NCBI RefSeq assembly: GCF_014672835.1
Contig: NZ_CP060244.1
Location: forward strand, 1,715,001 to 1,779,000
Source of the DNA: Entomobacter blattae
Lineage (GTDB): Bacteria; Pseudomonadota; Alphaproteobacteria; Acetobacterales; Acetobacteraceae
DNA: 64,000 nt
Reading direction: 5' to 3'
The notes under the pieces are model-generated. The model saw nothing but the letters and a program-made list of their open reading frames with translations, had not been told where the DNA came from and ran no database searches. This document shows, piece by piece, positions 1 through 7,468 of the stretch. How positions within the stretch are numbered: the stretch's first letter is position 1; each line of letters begins with the position of its first letter. The translations under genes were made by a program, and so were the position numbers.

Positions 1-140
1 TTTCTGACTATGCTCTAAGGGCCAAAAACAAGGGGTTTCTGCTTGTAAGCTCTTCTCCCCTTACGCGTTCCTCTTATCATGCAGATGCTGATTTCAGGAC
101 ATTAAAGGAAGCCAGGGCTTTGGCAGTTGAAAAACAATAA
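1..140 (+). CDS. lipA: Lipoyl synthase, C-terminal end (partial)
   Basis: Only the last 45 codons are present; the frame starts at base 3 and ends with TAA at 138-140. The stretch [20 protein letters not shown] is the characteristic C-terminus of lipoyl synthase, a radical-SAM [4Fe-4S] enzyme that inserts two sulfurs into protein-bound octanoyl chains. The catalytic clusters lie outside the window. The next gene starts 30 bases downstream on the same strand, so the two are probably co-transcribed. Confidence 0.9.
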   Translation, partial: SDYALRAKNKGFLLVSSSPLTRSSYHADADFRTLKEARALAVEKQ

Positions 141-169
141 ACAAATATAAAGGTAAAAGTGGTTTTCTA

Positions 170-619
170 ATGCCGACACATGCAGAAAAACGTTTGGTCC
201 ATTTTAGCCCTCAGCAGTTATTTGATCTGGTTGCAGATGTTGGCCATTATCCGGATTTTCTTCCTTGGTGCTCTGGGGCACGGGTACGCTCTCATCAGGA
301 AAATGAATTGCTGGCAGATCTTACCATAGGCTTTGGCCCTTTTCGGGAAACCTTTACAAGTCGGGTTACTTTGGAAAAGCCTACATTTATTCGTGTAAAA
401 TATGAGCAGGGCCCCTTTCGTTATTTAAATAATACTTGGAATTTTATTGAAGATTCTCATGGCACCTATGTTAATTTTTTTGTAGATTTTGAGTTTCGGT
501 CTCGCATTTTACAAGCTGCCATTGGTGTGGTGTTTAACGAGGCTGTAAAGCTCATGGTTTCTGCTTTTATCAGGCGCGCAGAAGAGGTGTACGCCAAACC
601 CATCAGTGGGGGAATATAG
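170..619 (+). CDS. COQ10/RatA-like START-fold protein
   Basis: This 149-residue protein belongs to the polyketide cyclase/START-like family containing the ubiquinone-binding COQ10 proteins and E. coli RatA. The family signature YPDFLPWC is at residues 27-34, and the rest has the expected alternating strands and a long C-terminal helix over one compact domain. No signal peptide or membrane segment is seen. It lies just behind lipA and is preceded by AAAGGT. In alphaproteobacteria such proteins are usually taken as coenzyme-Q chaperones; the RatA name, implying a ribosome-association toxin, comes from E. coli and has no support here because no RatB/RnfH partner is adjacent. Family assignment is firm; the exact role is inferred. 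Confidence 0.85.
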   Translation: MPTHAEKRLVHFSPQQLFDLVADVGHYPDFLPWCSGARVRSHQENELLADLTIGFGPFRETFTSRVTLEKPTFIRVKYEQGPFRYLNNTWNFIEDSHGTYVNFFVDFEFRSRILQAAIGVVFNEAVKLMVSAFIRRAEEVYAKPISGGI

Positions 620-866
620 AAAGGGACAAGAGCGCCCAATCTTGTAGAAAAGGGCATATTTTCTTAAATAAGGGAAGAGTAAAAGGGTTTTTCTAGCCCC
701 AATGAGAAGGCATTGTGGCCTGACAACACTGTGTTGTATAAAAGATACAAGAGGTAAATAATCACTATTATATCTGTGTTTTTATTGCACGCTTTGGAAA
801 CCTTATACAGAATTATCTCGTTTCACTATCGTCTTAGGAACGAGTTCGGGTTAAAATAAATTCGAT

Positions 867-885
867 AGCCATAATCTTTATGGCT
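867..885. other. Compact hairpin in the 620-926 intergenic region
   Basis: Arms AGCCATAA (867-874) and TTATGGCT (878-885) pair perfectly over 8 bp with a 3-nt loop, 41 bases upstream of the next start codon. A second possible stem (CTCGTT with AACGAG, near 820-845) lies before it. No T-run follows, so it does not look like a terminator; a structured 5' leader or a protein-binding site is possible. The rest of the 620-926 gap is AT-rich without a visible gene. A weak GCCC/GGGC stem near 636-654, followed by a T-rich stretch, may end the lipA transcript. Confidence 0.35.
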
Positions 886-926
886 TATTCGTGCTGAATC
901 TAATTTTGATGAAGGAATTAAAAAAT

Positions 927-1280
927 ATGAAACGTTTGTTTGGGATAACAGCTTTGACAGCTTCTGTCGCTTTGGCTGTACCATCTCTTGCTTTGGCCAA
1001 CCACACACCAAAACACCATACATCAAAACATCATGGTCAATATCATAATGGCAAATATGGTCATGGCCATGGCCGCTTTGCTCATGGTGGTGGAGATGCG
1101 ACAACTGCTGACCTGAACGCCCGTAGCCTTCAGGCTGCTCAGTCTGGTCAAGGTGCACCGGTTAATGGCGCCCCTGGTGGACTGCAGTCCTCTGTAACGC
1201 AGCCTGGTGGTGGGATGCCTTCAGAAGATAACACAATGGCACCTCCTCCTCCACCTCCAACCCCAGATGATGACGAATAA
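927..1280 (+). CDS. Small secreted His-rich, Pro-rich protein
   Basis: The chosen ATG at 927 follows GAAGGA (911-916) at good spacing, and the resulting 117-residue protein opens with a clean Sec signal (MKRLFGITALTASVALA, then a likely cut after ALA). An in-frame upstream start at 891 would spoil this signal. The mature part has three visible zones: a His/Lys/Gly-rich segment (KHHTSKHHGQYHNGKYGHGH), a Gln/Gly-rich middle, and a tail with a run of six prolines and an acidic end. I do not recognise a family. His clusters could bind metal, but no metalloregulator or transporter is adjacent. It stands alone, ending at a bidirectional terminator. Confidence 0.6.
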   Translation: MKRLFGITALTASVALAVPSLALANHTPKHHTSKHHGQYHNGKYGHGHGRFAHGGGDATTADLNARSLQAAQSGQGAPVNGAPGGLQSSVTQPGGGMPSEDNTMAPPPPPPTPDDDE

Positions 1281-1315
1281 TAGTCTCTGAGTATTGGTTA
1301 ATAGGCCTGCCAAGT

Positions 1316-1348
1316 AAAAATGGTATCCCTAAAAAGGATACCATTTTT
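1316..1348. terminator. Bidirectional intrinsic terminator
   Basis: A-tract, then TGGTATCC (1321-1328), a 7-nt loop, GGATACCA (1336-1343), then a T-tract. The A-run and T-run make it functional on both strands. It sits between two convergent genes, and its T-tract reaches the stop codon of the minus-strand gene. Confidence 0.85.
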
Positions 1349-1862
1349 ACTTTGAAATGGCTTCTTCTACGAGTTGTAATCCTTCAATAGCGGCCTGAAT
1401 GCGAATGGCACTGCGAGTGCCAGAGAAAATCTTTGAACGTGCAAGAATATGGGGTTGGTTGTATAAAGTCACTGCAAACCACACCAGTCCTACGGGTTTT
1501 TCAGTACTTCCGCCTCCTGGGCCGGCAATACCCGTTACGGAAATGGCAATATGGGCTTGGGCTTTCTCAAGGGCTCCTTTGGCCATAAAAATGGCTGTTT
1601 CCTGGCTAACGGCTCCTACTGTTTTAAGCGTTTCTGCGGGTACACCAAGTTGGTGCTGTTTAAAGGAGTTCGCATAGCTTACAAACCCCCCTAATACCAC
1701 ATTTGATGACCCTGCATGATGAGTTAATGAGGCTGCAATTAAGCCTCCGGTACAGCTTTCAGCTGTAACAACATGCAGGTTCTGTTTTTGTAAGAGTGTT
1801 AAAGTTGTAAGGGAGCGCTGAATAAGAGGGGGAGGAAGGTCTTCTAAATCTTTAATAAACAT
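1347..1862 (-). CDS. CinA C-terminal-domain protein (NMN amidohydrolase PncC-like)
   Basis: This 171-residue single-domain protein matches the C-terminal domain of CinA, which deamidates nicotinamide mononucleotide to nicotinate mononucleotide in NAD recycling. Family motifs are TAESCTGG at residues 33-40 and TGIAGPGGGS at 110-119, followed by EKPVGLVWFA. The N-terminal molybdopterin-like domain of full-length CinA is missing, as in many stand-alone PncC enzymes, so this is not a truncation. It lies 29 bases downstream of the lytic transglycosylase on the same strand and may be co-transcribed with it. Cytoplasmic; no signal peptide. Confidence 0.88.
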   Translation of the reverse strand: MFIKDLEDLPPPLIQRSLTTLTLLQKQNLHVVTAESCTGGLIAASLTHHAGSSNVVLGGFVSYANSFKQHQLGVPAETLKTVGAVSQETAIFMAKGALEKAQAHIAISVTGIAGPGGGSTEKPVGLVWFAVTLYNQPHILARSKIFSGTRSAIRIQAAIEGLQLVEEAISK

Positions 1863-1891
1863 GGTTGATAGGGCCTGTTACAAATAATGGA

Positions 1892-3844
1892 TTAACTAGG
1901 TGGGGGAGAGTGATAAAGGGCCTGGTAAAGGGTAAAGTTTTGCCATACTTGCTTAATGTAATGCCGTGTTTCAGGGTAGGGCATGTTCTCTATCCAGTCT
2001 AGCATAGCGATAGGAGAGGTTGCAGGGGGCGTAGGCAGCCAGGTTTTTACCCGTGTAGGGCCTGCATTATAGGCTGCAATTGTGTAGGGTAGAGCGTTGT
2101 TGAAGGTTTTTAACAGCATTTTAAGATAGAGCATTCCCAAAGTGGTATTGAGGGTAGCATCGGTTAGAGCAGAAATGGAAATAGGAGTGGTGATTTTTAT
2201 ATGGTTTTTTTCAGCCATGTCTTTTGCAGTGGCAGGCATAAGCTGCATGAGGCCCACCGCTCCTGCGGAGCTGGATATTGTAGGGTTAAAATTACTTTCC
2301 TGACGGATAATGGCCAAGGTAAGGGAAGTGAGAAGCTGGTCGGTGGTGGGGAGGGGGGGAGATGATAACTCAAGCATGGGCCAACCCTGGGGGAAAAGGG
2401 CAATTCCTTCCTGGCTAGCCTTTCGGCTTAACATTACGGCGGCACTGGCACTGTTAACCCCATGGGCAAAAGCAGCTGCAAGGGAGAGAACTTCAGGAGT
2501 GGGATCATTTTGCCCTGCTTGCATAATAAAAGCTGTGGCGTGCTTATAGTCTTTTTCAGCAATAAGAAGGGTTGCGGCCTGGATGAGCTCATTACCCAGA
2601 AAATCAGTAGCCTGTTTAAGTGTCCATAAAGGTTCTTTATGGTGGGAAAGGGCCTTATACAGAATGGGAATATAAGGGATGGGATCGGTCAGGAAGTTGG
2701 TTTGCTGGGTGCCTGTATTGCGTGCAAAAAGGGCAATCTGACCATAAAAAACTGTTGGATATTGGGCAGCTTTGCTCCAACTTGAGAGAGCATCTTGTGG
2801 TTGATGCGCTTCCATAAAGGTTTCTCCCAGCCAGAAATAGCCTTCTGCTTTAACAGAAAGAGCAGGCTCGCGGGTTAAAGATACGAAATATTTTCTGGCT
2901 TTTTCTGGTTGATGAATCAGTCTTAAGGTCATCCACCCTGCTAGAAAGGCTGAATCATTGCAATTTTTATGCGGTAGGCAACTCCCATCATCAGCGATCA
3001 GAATGGCATTGGAAATATGTTTTCGTTGCAGTAAGGTCTGAACAAGCTTTTTTCTTTCCTGCCAGAATAAATCAGAGGCTGCGTAAAGTTCTGCTCTGTT
3101 TCCTTGGTCTTTCCAGAGCTTTACAGCCTCTTCAATTTGGTTATTTTTTCGCAGCCAGCGGACACGGCTTAAAAACAATGTGGGATGGGAAAGTTGCTTC
3201 GGTTCAAGGGGCAGTAAAAATCTGTCTGCCTGGGGGGTATTGGTTTGATAGGCTAGGATCGCTGAGGCCAGCTTTTTCTGCTCTGGCAGAAGCAAGGGCA
3301 GAAGATGTTTTGCAGATAGGAAATGGTCTTCTTTCACCAGAAGGAGAAAGCGCTTCCAATGGTCCTCGGTGGAGAGATAATTTTTGAAAACTTCATAAAA
3401 TTTGTTTTCTTCCTCGGTAGAAAGGAGTGAAGTTTGCCAGATCTGATGAGATTTTTTGGCTATAATAGGAAATAGGGGCGCAATGTTGGCACATCTTACC
3501 AAGGCTGGGGCGAAGGGGATAGGCTGGTTTAGGCATAAGGGGCTAGCAATAGCGTCTTCCGGCTCGCTAGCGAGTTTTTTCAATAGCCTTGTTTGCATAT
3601 ATTGATGGTTAGGCCAGGCGGGATGCTGGATAAGGAAGTAGGCATAATCGCTTGGGGATCCCCCTTGTGTTGAAAGAAGGGAGAGGTAGGTCTTTACACT
3701 GTCCTGTAGGGTATTTTCTGGTTCACTGGGGGGGAGAGTTTGGCCAGTATAGAAGCTTGGTGAAATAGAGTTGTTCGAGGGGGTAGGAGTTTGGCTTGCA
3801 CAAGATGCAAGAAAAAAAGCAGCGATGATTTTATAGGCCACCAT
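1892..3844 (-). CDS. Soluble lytic murein transglycosylase, lipoprotein form
   Basis: The 650-residue product starts at the ATG at 3844 and opens with a lipoprotein signal ending in the lipobox LASC, followed by a Ser/Pro/Asn-rich linker. A longer frame exists (GTG at 3919), but it would bury the signal behind 25 basic residues. The middle, roughly residues 80-470, is helix-rich with TPR-like repeats, like the U-shaped superhelix of Slt70. The C-terminal SLT domain carries the catalytic Glu516 in IIRQESNFNP, then SAGAVGLMQLMPATA and AYNAGPTRV. The enzyme cleaves peptidoglycan between MurNAc and GlcNAc, leaving 1,6-anhydro ends, and should sit on the inner face of the outer membrane. Confidence 0.9.
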   Translation of the reverse strand: MVAYKIIAAFFLASCASQTPTPSNNSISPSFYTGQTLPPSEPENTLQDSVKTYLSLLSTQGGSPSDYAYFLIQHPAWPNHQYMQTRLLKKLASEPEDAIASPLCLNQPIPFAPALVRCANIAPLFPIIAKKSHQIWQTSLLSTEEENKFYEVFKNYLSTEDHWKRFLLLVKEDHFLSAKHLLPLLLPEQKKLASAILAYQTNTPQADRFLLPLEPKQLSHPTLFLSRVRWLRKNNQIEEAVKLWKDQGNRAELYAASDLFWQERKKLVQTLLQRKHISNAILIADDGSCLPHKNCNDSAFLAGWMTLRLIHQPEKARKYFVSLTREPALSVKAEGYFWLGETFMEAHQPQDALSSWSKAAQYPTVFYGQIALFARNTGTQQTNFLTDPIPYIPILYKALSHHKEPLWTLKQATDFLGNELIQAATLLIAEKDYKHATAFIMQAGQNDPTPEVLSLAAAFAHGVNSASAAVMLSRKASQEGIALFPQGWPMLELSSPPLPTTDQLLTSLTLAIIRQESNFNPTISSSAGAVGLMQLMPATAKDMAEKNHIKITTPISISALTDATLNTTLGMLYLKMLLKTFNNALPYTIAAYNAGPTRVKTWLPTPPATSPIAMLDWIENMPYPETRHYIKQVWQNFTLYQALYHSPPPS

Positions 3845-4169
3845 TTCCGGCTTGTGCCTTATAAATTTAGAAGGGAGGTGTTGGTGAGAATGCCGTATAC
3901 TCATGGAATGGGCACTCACTTTGAGAAAGGGGAAAGAAAATATTTGAGCATAATACTCTCTATAATGACGAATTTACCTATGATAACGAATTTACGGTAT
4001 AGATCGATTTTAAAATATTTTCCTATAAGGTCTCTTTATAAGGAATAGGGTGTATGAGGGAGACAATTTCCTGTTATTGTAGTCATGGTCGCGTTATAAA
4101 GCGGAGTGTTTTATTTTATAAAGGTTCGTATGCCTTTATACACTACTTTGGACCAGAAAGATTAAAAAT
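3845..4169. other. Divergent intergenic region, no gene seen
   Basis: This AT-rich stretch separates the minus-strand transglycosylase from the plus-strand purB, so it should hold both promoters. No reading frame in it resembles a known protein, and I found no convincing -35/-10 pair, riboswitch or PurR-type operator. Confidence 0.4.
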
Positions 4170-5513
4170 ATGATACCTCGTTACAGTCTCCCCACCATGT
4201 CAGCGATTTGGGAAGCTAAAAATCGGTATAAAATATGGTTTGAGATTGAGGCCAGCGCGTGTGAAGCCATGGCCGAGCTGGGTGAAGATATTCCTGCTTC
4301 CTCTGCGCAGATCATTCGCCAAAATGGAGAGAAAGCCATGGCGGCTTTTTCTGAAGCTGATCGACGCAGAATTGATGACATTGAAGCCGAAACCCGCCAT
4401 GATGTGATTGCTTTTTTAACATGGCTTGCTGAAAAGATTGGCCCTGAGAGTCGATTTGTTCATTTGGGGATGACTTCTTCGGATATTTTGGATACGACCT
4501 TTTCTGTTCAGCTCAATCAGGCTGCCGATATTTTATTAGATGATTTAAAACGCCTTCTGGTAGCGTTGGAGAAAAGGGCGTTTGAACATAAACACACTTT
4601 AACCATTGGTCGTAGCCATGGAATTCATGCCGAGCCTCTCTCTTTTGGGTTGAAGCTTGCTGGTTATTATGCTGAATTTTCTCGTAACTATCAGCGGCTG
4701 CAAAGAGCGCAAGAAGAGATTGCCACATGTGCTATTTCAGGCGCAGTAGGAACATATGCCCATATTGACCCACGGGTGGAAGAATATGTTGCCCGTAAAC
4801 TGGGCTTACAGCCAGAACCAGTCTCAACGCAGGTTATTCCACGTGATCGGCACGCAGCGTTTTTTACGGCCTTGGCGATTGTTGCAAGCTCAATAGAGCG
4901 ATTGGCCGTAGAAATACGGCATTTACAGCGCTCGGAAGTGCGCGAGGCTGAGGAATATTTCCATCCTGGGCAAAAAGGCTCTTCAGCCATGCCTCATAAG
5001 CGTAATCCTGTTCTAACAGAAAACCTTACTGGTTTAGCCCGTCTGGTACGTTCTTATAGTCTTCCTGCTTTAGAGAATGTTGCGCTTTGGCATGAGCGTG
5101 ATATCAGTCATTCATCTGTAGAACGTACTATTGGCCCCGATGCGACAATTGCTTTGGATTTTGCCTTAAACCGTTTGGCCGAAGTCATTGAAAAACTGGT
5201 TATTTATCCAGATCGGATGATGGCAAACCTGGAAAGCCTAGGGGGTGTTGTGCATTCTGGGGAGGTATTGCTGGCTTTGGTGAGGGTAGGGATATCCCGC
5301 GAAGATGCCTATCGTATTATTCAGCGAAACGCCATGAAAACCTGGGAGAGGCTTGGCCAGAAAGACTGGAAGTGCTTTAGGGAGAATCTTTTAGGGGATG
5401 AAGAAGTGAGTGGAAGGGTGCCAGAAAATATCATTGATGCGGCGATGGATAACGCCCAGCATCTTAAGCATATCGATTACAGCTTTAAGAAGGTTTTTGG
5501 TAAGGCCGGCTAG
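4170..5513 (+). CDS. purB: Adenylosuccinate lyase
   Basis: PurB removes fumarate in two purine steps: SAICAR to AICAR and adenylosuccinate to AMP. The 447-residue length fits the fumarase/aspartase superfamily. Visible superfamily regions are TSSD at residues 102-105, the SHG(I)HAEP region around 147-153, and the signature loop GSSAMPHKRNP at 270-280 carrying the catalytic serine. The N-terminus MIPRYSLPTMSAIW is typical of PurB rather than argininosuccinate lyase or fumarase. It stands alone here; the other pur genes start 6.7 kb downstream. Confidence 0.96.
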   Translation: MIPRYSLPTMSAIWEAKNRYKIWFEIEASACEAMAELGEDIPASSAQIIRQNGEKAMAAFSEADRRRIDDIEAETRHDVIAFLTWLAEKIGPESRFVHLGMTSSDILDTTFSVQLNQAADILLDDLKRLLVALEKRAFEHKHTLTIGRSHGIHAEPLSFGLKLAGYYAEFSRNYQRLQRAQEEIATCAISGAVGTYAHIDPRVEEYVARKLGLQPEPVSTQVIPRDRHAAFFTALAIVASSIERLAVEIRHLQRSEVREAEEYFHPGQKGSSAMPHKRNPVLTENLTGLARLVRSYSLPALENVALWHERDISHSSVERTIGPDATIALDFALNRLAEVIEKLVIYPDRMMANLESLGGVVHSGEVLLALVRVGISREDAYRIIQRNAMKTWERLGQKDWKCFRENLLGDEEVSGRVPENIIDAAMDNAQHLKHIDYSFKKVFGKAG

Positions 5514-5598
5514 GCCCGCTGCTCATAATCTTAATTATAAACCGTATAAATGGTCGAAATCTGGTTCCTATCAGGAATAAAAGTATTTCTTACAGGAT

Positions 5599-5628
5599 AG
5601 GCCCTTAATAGAAATAGGAGCCTTTTTA
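5599..5628 (+). terminator. Weak terminator-like hairpin after purB
   Basis: AGGCCC (5599-5604) pairs with GG-A-GCCT (5617-5623) with one bulged base and is followed by five Ts. It lies 85 bases after the purB stop and is the nearest candidate end for the purB transcript. Confidence 0.4.
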
Positions 5629-5717
5629 TTGAGGAACATGTTCTTTAGGAATATGAGTGGTTTTTCATAAAGTTTTTGTAAATTTGTAAAGCAGAGAAGA
5701 AGATATAACAACAGCAG

Positions 5718-5739
5718 TTTCTCTTATATAGAAGAGAAA
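5718..5739. other. 8-bp hairpin in the purB downstream gap
   Basis: TTTCTCTT (5718-5725) and AAGAGAAA (5732-5739) pair perfectly around a 6-nt loop. No T-run follows. The whole 5514-6175 gap is AT-rich and has no reading frame I can support; it holds this hairpin, two terminator-like structures and a tandem repeat. Confidence 0.4.
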
Positions 5740-5865
5740 TGGCGAGTATACAAATCTGGATCATGCTCTAGGCGTTTAGGCAGAAGGTTTTAGGAAAAAT
5801 CTGGATTATGAATAAAAAATTGAGATATTTGAGTGGAGTTTTTGAATCGTCATGCTAGGTTTGGT

Positions 5866-5917
5866 AAGAAAACCTTTAATTTTTCTTCAATTTTAGAAAC
5901 AAAGGTTTTCTTTTTTT
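5866..5917 (+). terminator. Strong intrinsic terminator, 350 bp past purB
   Basis: The arms AAGAAAACCTTT (5866-5877) and AAAGGTTTTCTT (5901-5912) are perfect 12-bp complements across a 23-nt loop, and seven Ts cover 5911-5917. It is unusually far from purB, so it may end a separate untranslated transcript or serve as a second barrier before the accessory cassette. Confidence 0.7.
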
Positions 5918-5981
5918 AAGAACAACTTTTCTTGAATAAGAAAGGCTTGGAAATTAGGTAAACTCATGATTATAAAACTTT

Positions 5982-6026
5982 TGTGTATTATGTCCTTAAA
6001 TTTATGTGTATTATATCCTTAATTTA
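5982..6026. repeat. Tandem 22-23 bp repeat upstream of the hydrolase cassette
   Basis: Two adjacent near-identical copies (5982-6004 and 6005-6026) share TGTGTATTAT-TCCTTAA-TTTA. They lie 150-195 bases upstream of the first cassette gene, a plausible place for tandem operator sites, though simple slippage duplication is equally possible. Confidence 0.55.
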
Positions 6027-6175
6027 AATATGTGCATGTTTGAGTTCATAATACAGAGATTTTTATTTTCAGAAGTATATAAATATCTTTTTTTGAAGAA
6101 AATAATAGGTTTTGAATGTTGCTCTCCCCCGGAAGGGATACTCTTTTTCGGTGGGAAATGAAAATAGGTAATAAA

Positions 6176-6811
6176 ATGTCAAATTATGCTAAAATGCTCA
6201 CTCCAGATGACTGTGTATTAACTCTTATTGATTTTCAGCCTGCAATGTATCAGGGCGTTCAAAGCCATGACCGGGCAACCATCATGGCCAATGTCCAGAT
6301 CTTGGCAGAGACTGCAAAGGTTTTTAAAGTTCCAACCGTATTAACTAGTGTTGCTTCCAATACATTTTCTGGGCAATTCATGCCTGAAATCACGGAAGGT
6401 GTTTTCCCTGGGAAGCCCATGATTGAGCGGACTTCTATTAATTCATGGCTGGATCCCAAGTTCCGTGAAGCCATTAAAGCAACAGGTAAGAAGCGTGTTG
6501 TTATTGCCGGGTTGTGGACATGTGCCTGCGTAAGTTTCCCAACGTTTGACATGTTGAAAGAAGGGTTTGAAGTTTTCGTTGTTGCCGATGCTTGTGGGGA
6601 CACCAACCTTGAACCACATGATAGAGCGATGGACAGAATGGTGCAGGCTGGTGCGGTTCCTGTCACTGCTCTACAGTTCTTGTTTGAACTACAGCAGGAT
6701 TGGGCCAGAACAGAGACTTACCCAGAAGTTATGGAGATCCTTAAGAAATTTACCCCTTATGGAGTGCAAGTTCGCTTCTCTAAATGGGCTCTTGGTGATC
6801 ATCCTGGCTAA
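6176..6811 (+). CDS. YcaC-like isochorismatase-family cysteine hydrolase
   Basis: The 211-residue start at 6176 (MSNYAKMLTPDD) is preferred over the longer frame from 6116 because the family begins about ten residues before the first strand. The fold is that of isochorismatase-like hydrolases, which use an Asp-Lys-Cys triad to cleave amide or related bonds. Asp19 in LIDFQ is visible, and Cys118 in GLWTCACVSFP sits at the nucleophile position; the lysine is less certain from sequence alone. The ATGKKRVVIAG strand leading to the cysteine resembles E. coli YcaC, whose substrate is unknown. No signal peptide, so cytoplasmic. It is the first gene of a five-gene co-directional cassette. Confidence 0.85.
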   Translation: MSNYAKMLTPDDCVLTLIDFQPAMYQGVQSHDRATIMANVQILAETAKVFKVPTVLTSVASNTFSGQFMPEITEGVFPGKPMIERTSINSWLDPKFREAIKATGKKRVVIAGLWTCACVSFPTFDMLKEGFEVFVVADACGDTNLEPHDRAMDRMVQAGAVPVTALQFLFELQQDWARTETYPEVMEILKKFTPYGVQVRFSKWALGDHPG

Positions 6812-6848
6812 GGCCTGTTCGGTGTATTTTTTCTAGAGAGTTTCTTAT

Positions 6849-6874
6849 CTTCTCCTGTCAGTAGGCGGGAGAAG
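6849..6874 (+). other. Intercistronic hairpin 1 (hydrolase/XapX)
   Basis: CTTCTCCTG (6849-6857) pairs with CGGGAGAAG (6866-6874), nine pairs including one G-U, around an 8-nt loop. It is followed by GTCAGTGTTTTTA, so partial termination is possible. It is the first of four hairpins, one in each internal gap of the cassette. Confidence 0.5.
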
Positions 6875-6941
6875 GTCAGTGTTTTTAGAGAAGATATATA
6901 GATTAATTTTTAACTCTTAATTTCTACTGGGGTGCTTGGTG

Positions 6942-7187
6942 ATGATTCCATATTTGCTTTCTTTTGTTATTGGTTTGGGAGTAGGTGGTCTGTATGCCCT
7001 TTTGGGTGTTGCCTCGCCAGCCCCACCTATCATTGCTCTGTTGGGACTTTTAGGGATGGTTACCGGTGAAACCGCCGTAAAATACATTCGTACGCCTCAT
7101 AAGGAAATTACGCATTCTGTTGCTGAGTTATGCCATTCTAAAAGTTTTATGAATGAGGATGAAAAAAACTCTTCTCCTGTTGGTTAA
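6942..7187 (+). CDS. XapX-domain small membrane protein
   Basis: The ATG at 6942 gives 81 residues and is preceded by CTGGGGT at about 8-nt spacing. Residues 1-50 form the XapX domain: a glycine-rich first membrane segment (FVIGLGVGGLYALLGV), the hallmark SPAPPIIALLGLLGM, and a second hydrophobic segment. The last 30 residues are polar and charged, probably cytoplasmic. The function of XapX proteins is not established. Its position between a cysteine hydrolase and an amidohydrolase suggests a membrane accessory role such as transport or anchoring in the same pathway; this is inference. Confidence 0.8.
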   Translation: MIPYLLSFVIGLGVGGLYALLGVASPAPPIIALLGLLGMVTGETAVKYIRTPHKEITHSVAELCHSKSFMNEDEKNSSPVG

Positions 7188-7196
7188 TGCTATTAA

Positions 7197-7229
7197 AGGG
7201 AATCATCGCCGGTTGGTTGAATGATCCCT
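7197..7229 (+). other. Intercistronic hairpin 2 (XapX/amidohydrolase)
   Basis: AGGGAATCAT (7197-7206) pairs with ATGATCCCT (7221-7229), nine pairs with a single bulged A. No T-run follows. The rest of the 7188-7468 gap is AT-rich, with no other gene or clear promoter. Confidence 0.45.
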
Positions 7230-7468
7230 ACTAAAGATTATGATTGTAAAACAACAGCCTATCACCAGTTTAGGTGTGTGAGTATAGTCAGAGGTATTGA
7301 TTTTACAGAAGGATTTATCATCTCTTTTTAGGGGGATGGTGTTTGGAGCTAGCTTTTGTTTTTATTAAGCTCAACTGGCCTGATTTACAGGAAAATACAG
7401 AGTATTTTATTAGGTTTTTGTTAATGTAGGCTTTAAAAGTATAATTTTAAATATAGGGAGTTAAAGGG

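Noticed and set aside
170-619. RatA toxin of a toxin-antitoxin pair
   Set aside because: No RatB/RnfH partner lies beside it; the COQ10-like role fits the alphaproteobacterial context better.
3845-3919. Longer N-terminus for the lytic transglycosylase
   Set aside because: It would begin at GTG without a ribosome site and bury the lipoprotein signal behind 25 charged residues.
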